Shown in pieces: positions 61,800 to 64,000 of a DNA stretch of 64,000 nucleotides; the stretch's first letter is position 1, and the number at the start of each line of letters is the position of its first letter. This DNA is from Atriophallophorus winterbourni (taxonomy: Eukaryota > Platyhelminthes > Trematoda > Plagiorchiida > Microphallidae): positions 50,303 to 114,302 of the forward strand of contig JACCGJ010001818.1 in NCBI GenBank assembly GCA_013407085.1, given 5' to 3'. A model generated the notes under the pieces. The model saw only the letters and a list, made by a program, of their open reading frames with translations. It was not told where the DNA came from and ran no database searches. Position numbers and translations under genes: made by a program.

Positions 61800-63716
61800 T
61801 CACCTTCGGTCTATGTACGCCTTGTTTCTTGGATCGATTTGAAATGGTTGAACCATTGTTCTTCTTCGTGTTCGGTATCTTCTTTCTTGTGTCTCGTCTG
61901 TGCGATGTTGTTCAGCAAGACGGTTGTCGACTCTTTGCCATTGTTCATCAGTGCTGATAGGTTCATTTTGAGAAACATGCGGTGCCAACGCATGGGAATC
62001 GTTATACTGCTTTCGTGAACCACGAGTTGCGTTTTTCTGTGAAGCATTCGCCTTAGAGCCACATGGACCACCTGTACCGCAAACCGGTTCCTCTTTATAG
62101 TCGCTTGATCTTGTGAAACGGCAACGAATAAATTTGCTTTCTTTAGAGTTTCGAGAACGGTTTTCGCGACGATTACCTTGCTGCCTGTGTGGTTGTTCAT
62201 TACGAGCGTTGATTGTTCTTGGAAGCCTAGCAGCGTTTGAAAAGACTGAGCTGGGAGTTGTCTGCTTTGTAGAATCATTGTCACCTTGATGCGATTCGTT
62301 CCGGATATCGTAACCATGTTTGCGTATCAACTGTCGACATGTTCTTGATGAAGAATTTGTCTGGCACACAGTTGCAGGTTTTGTTGAACACAGATTTTTT
62401 AAAGGCACACTAAGTAAATTCAGTCGTTCGATCCAATCAATTCCAAGCAAATCAAGTTTTTCATGAGGTGTCAAGTAAACTAAACCAGTTGCTTTCTCAC
62501 CATTGAAATCAATCTTACAAGTAAGTTGTCCGTCAATCCTCAGTGGTTCACCAGAGGCATTTCGCACATTCATTTCCGTGGGATAGACTGTTGGGCAGCC
62601 AATCTTCTTCCACGTTGAGCGGGAAATCAATGTGACGTCTGAGGCGGTGTCAATTTGCAACGAAACAGTCTTGCCTTGAATTCTCACTGCGACATATTTA
62701 CGTCTGCTTGCCAAATTTGCTTCAAAGGTTGCAATGACCGCATTGATTCTGCCCCGGTTTCCATTCGATTTTGGATTATGAAGACTGTTTGCACCGGTCC
62801 TATAGTTTTTTCTGCAATGTGACTCTTTGTGACCAATGCGCTTGCACCTGCGGCACTTATAGGTTCTAAACGGACAATCTTTCGAATAGTGCCATCGACC
62901 GCAATTCCAACAGGCACTTTTGGGTTGCAATGACTTTTTGGGAGGACTTTGCGAACTACAGTGTGCTGCTGTGTTCTTGTACACTTGAGGATCTATTTTC
63001 TGTCCGGCGTTTTCAATCAACTTGGTGTCATGCTTGAGGTTCATCATTCTGTGATATTCTGCTGCAATGTCTTGGAGGGTCATTTCCGGCTCGTGCTCCA
63101 GTCTGCTCAGAATTTTTGTTCTAACGTCTGCGTCTGCTGGCGATTGAAGACTGCAAACGAACATTAAGCATTTGAACTGATTTGGCGTCATCGAACCGAG
63201 CTTGAATCTTTCGCACTCTCGATTGATGATAGCAGCATGGGTAGTGTAGTCGTCTGTTGCTTTTTTCATCAGTTTGAGACAGTTGTAACGGATGCTGAAT
63301 AAGGATGATTGTTCGCCGAAGATTGTCGTGAGTGTTACAATGGTTTCGTCAAAGCTGAACTCTCGAGCACATTTTGGAAGAATGTAGTTAGTGTAACGTT
63401 CGTGCTCAACAGGACCAAGTTTTCTCAACAATAGGCGAACAAGCCATGCATCACCGTGACCTGCTAGTTCAACTTTGAAAATGTCTTCGTATTTCTTGAA
63501 CCAAGCATTGAATGTTGTTCCCGCTTCTGTATCAAAATGGAACTCTGTGATGGATGCTGCGATTGAGTCAATTGATTGCTGCTGTGACTGTTCTTTCTGT
63601 TCTTCTTTGATATTCAGCTTCTGAGAAAAAAGTTCAATGAGCTGCTTCTGTGATTTTTCAAACTGTGCTTGCTGTTGCTGAAGTAATGCTTGCATTTGCT
63701 CAAAGCTGATAGCCAT
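61800..63716 (-). CDS. Gag-protease polyprotein, 638 codons, open frame
   Basis: ATG at 63714-63716 begins MAISFEQMQALLQQQQAQFE. A Gln-rich coiled coil fills residues 1-50 and a capsid-like region about 60-235 (FNAWFKKYEDIF). Two zinc knuckles follow: C-x2-C-x3-H-x4-C (269-281) and C-x2-C-x4-H-x4-C (288-301). An aspartic protease centres on QIDTASDVTLIS (354-365), with LLGIDWIE near 423-430. Residues 450-638 are Arg/Asn/Gln-rich with no known domain and may be a leftover of the Pol C-terminus fused by an internal deletion. The style resembles K02A2.6-type Gypsy polyproteins. The frame also stays open upstream of this ATG to 63809, but that reaches into the LTR, so the internal ATG is preferred. 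Confidence 0.85.
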   Translation of the reverse strand: MAISFEQMQALLQQQQAQFEKSQKQLIELFSQKLNIKEEQKEQSQQQSIDSIAASITEFHFDTEAGTTFNAWFKKYEDIFKVELAGHGDAWLVRLLLRKLGPVEHERYTNYILPKCAREFSFDETIVTLTTIFGEQSSLFSIRYNCLKLMKKATDDYTTHAAIINRECERFKLGSMTPNQFKCLMFVCSLQSPADADVRTKILSRLEHEPEMTLQDIAAEYHRMMNLKHDTKLIENAGQKIDPQVYKNTAAHCSSQSPPKKSLQPKSACWNCGRWHYSKDCPFRTYKCRRCKRIGHKESHCRKNYRTGANSLHNPKSNGNRGRINAVIATFEANLASRRKYVAVRIQGKTVSLQIDTASDVTLISRSTWKKIGCPTVYPTEMNVRNASGEPLRIDGQLTCKIDFNGEKATGLVYLTPHEKLDLLGIDWIERLNLLSVPLKNLCSTKPATVCQTNSSSRTCRQLIRKHGYDIRNESHQGDNDSTKQTTPSSVFSNAARLPRTINARNEQPHRQQGNRRENRSRNSKESKFIRCRFTRSSDYKEEPVCGTGGPCGSKANASQKNATRGSRKQYNDSHALAPHVSQNEPISTDEQWQRVDNRLAEQHRTDETQERRYRTRRRTMVQPFQIDPRNKAYIDRR

Positions 63717-63719
63717 TTT

Positions 63720-63782
63720 CCCGTCGCCAAGTCTGTTGTGTTTTTGTCTGCGTGTTCCCGTCGCCAAGTCTGTTGTGTTTTT
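63720..63782 (-). repeat. Duplicated LTR tip and primer-binding site
   Basis: Twenty-six bases are repeated: 63720-63745 and 63757-63782, separated by 11 bases. Each copy holds minus-strand AAAAACACAACA (LTR end), GAC and TTGGCGACGGG. TGGCGACGGG is in place for a tRNA primer site (it starts TGG; compare the TGGCGACCG site of the 412/mdg1 type); the tRNA is not certain. Confidence 0.7.
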
Positions 63783-64000
63783 TGGAGCGAGTTCCGGCTG
63801 ACCCAACACTCACGAAAGTGGTAGAAGACGACTGACAGAATGCATCGTTTTATTTACAGCTCATTTGTATATATATGTACAATGAACGAAAGTGAAGCCA
63901 AGCTACTGAAGCCAAGCTGCTATATTGATTCAAATCGGAGAGTTATGTTCACTTGATTAAAAACGATCAATACTTCCAAATCAGTGCGAGTTTTGGCGTG
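63771..64000 (-). repeat. 5' LTR of the gag-protease element, cut by the window edge
   Basis: Matches 61522-61751 in the same orientation; 230 of about 254 bases are visible. Confidence 0.8.

Larger units (their letters stand above)
61522..64000 (-). mobile_element. Compact gag-protease LTR retrotransposon (Gypsy-like), no polymerase
   Basis: On the minus strand the order is 5' LTR (from beyond 64000 to 63771), primer site, gag-protease ORF, polypurine tract and 3' LTR (61775-61522). The internal region is only about 2.0 kb. Between protease and 3' LTR there is room for about 190 codons, and these show no reverse transcriptase, RNase H or integrase motif in the frames given by the sequence. 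It therefore must depend on enzymes from another element. Insertion was into a hammerhead SINE. Confidence 0.8.

Overview
This is a eukaryotic nuclear window of about 62 percent A+T: intron-rich, gene-poor and packed with retrotransposons. Short exons with GT..AG borders, RTE-like and CR1-like non-LTR elements, a tRNA-Trp-type primer site like that of the fluke CsRn1 family, and a SINE family carrying a hammerhead ribozyme like Sm-alpha together suggest a digenean trematode. Species cannot be fixed from sequence alone. No bacterial-type operon, CRISPR array, rRNA or tRNA gene was seen.

Three host genes are supported by splice sites and exon phase. (1) On the plus strand at 138-2253, three exons form the C-terminal end of a protein I do not recognise. 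(2) On the minus strand at 25776-6677, eight exons encode a complete myosin light chain kinase-like catalytic domain, its calmodulin-binding segment and a basic Ser/Thr/Lys-rich tail; exons further 5' were not found. (3) On the minus strand at 49603-41893, five exons give a 345-residue R3H-domain protein of the R3HDM4 type. All seven junctions in the kinase and all four in the R3H gene join in frame.

Most remaining sequence is transposable elements. A near full-length RTE-like LINE (2363-5651) has 11-bp target duplications and is itself split by a 108-bp SINE-like element with 10-bp duplications. A second RTE-like family with a C-terminal zinc finger lies at 1.3, 17.5, 19.8-22.3 and 59.2-60.3 kb. 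CR1-like LINEs fill 20-23 and 27-41 kb, and occur again at 53-55 and 58-61 kb. They include a near-identical inverted pair, two insertions with 5' inversion, and copies with internal deletions. Copies of the hammerhead SINE are scattered from 7.8 to 61.5 kb, and the 108-bp element clusters at 46.6-49.3 kb inside an R3HDM4 intron.

The right side holds a 1000-N gap (50307-51306), the 5' half of another RTE-like LINE with one in-frame stop, a CR1-like element with an almost intact reverse transcriptase on the minus strand, an LTR with a tRNA-Trp primer site, a three-level nest of LINEs (58.2-60.8 kb), and at the window edge a compact LTR element with an open gag-protease frame but no reverse transcriptase, RNase H or integrase between its LTRs. 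The most distinctive features are the hammerhead SINE family and this gag-protease-only element.
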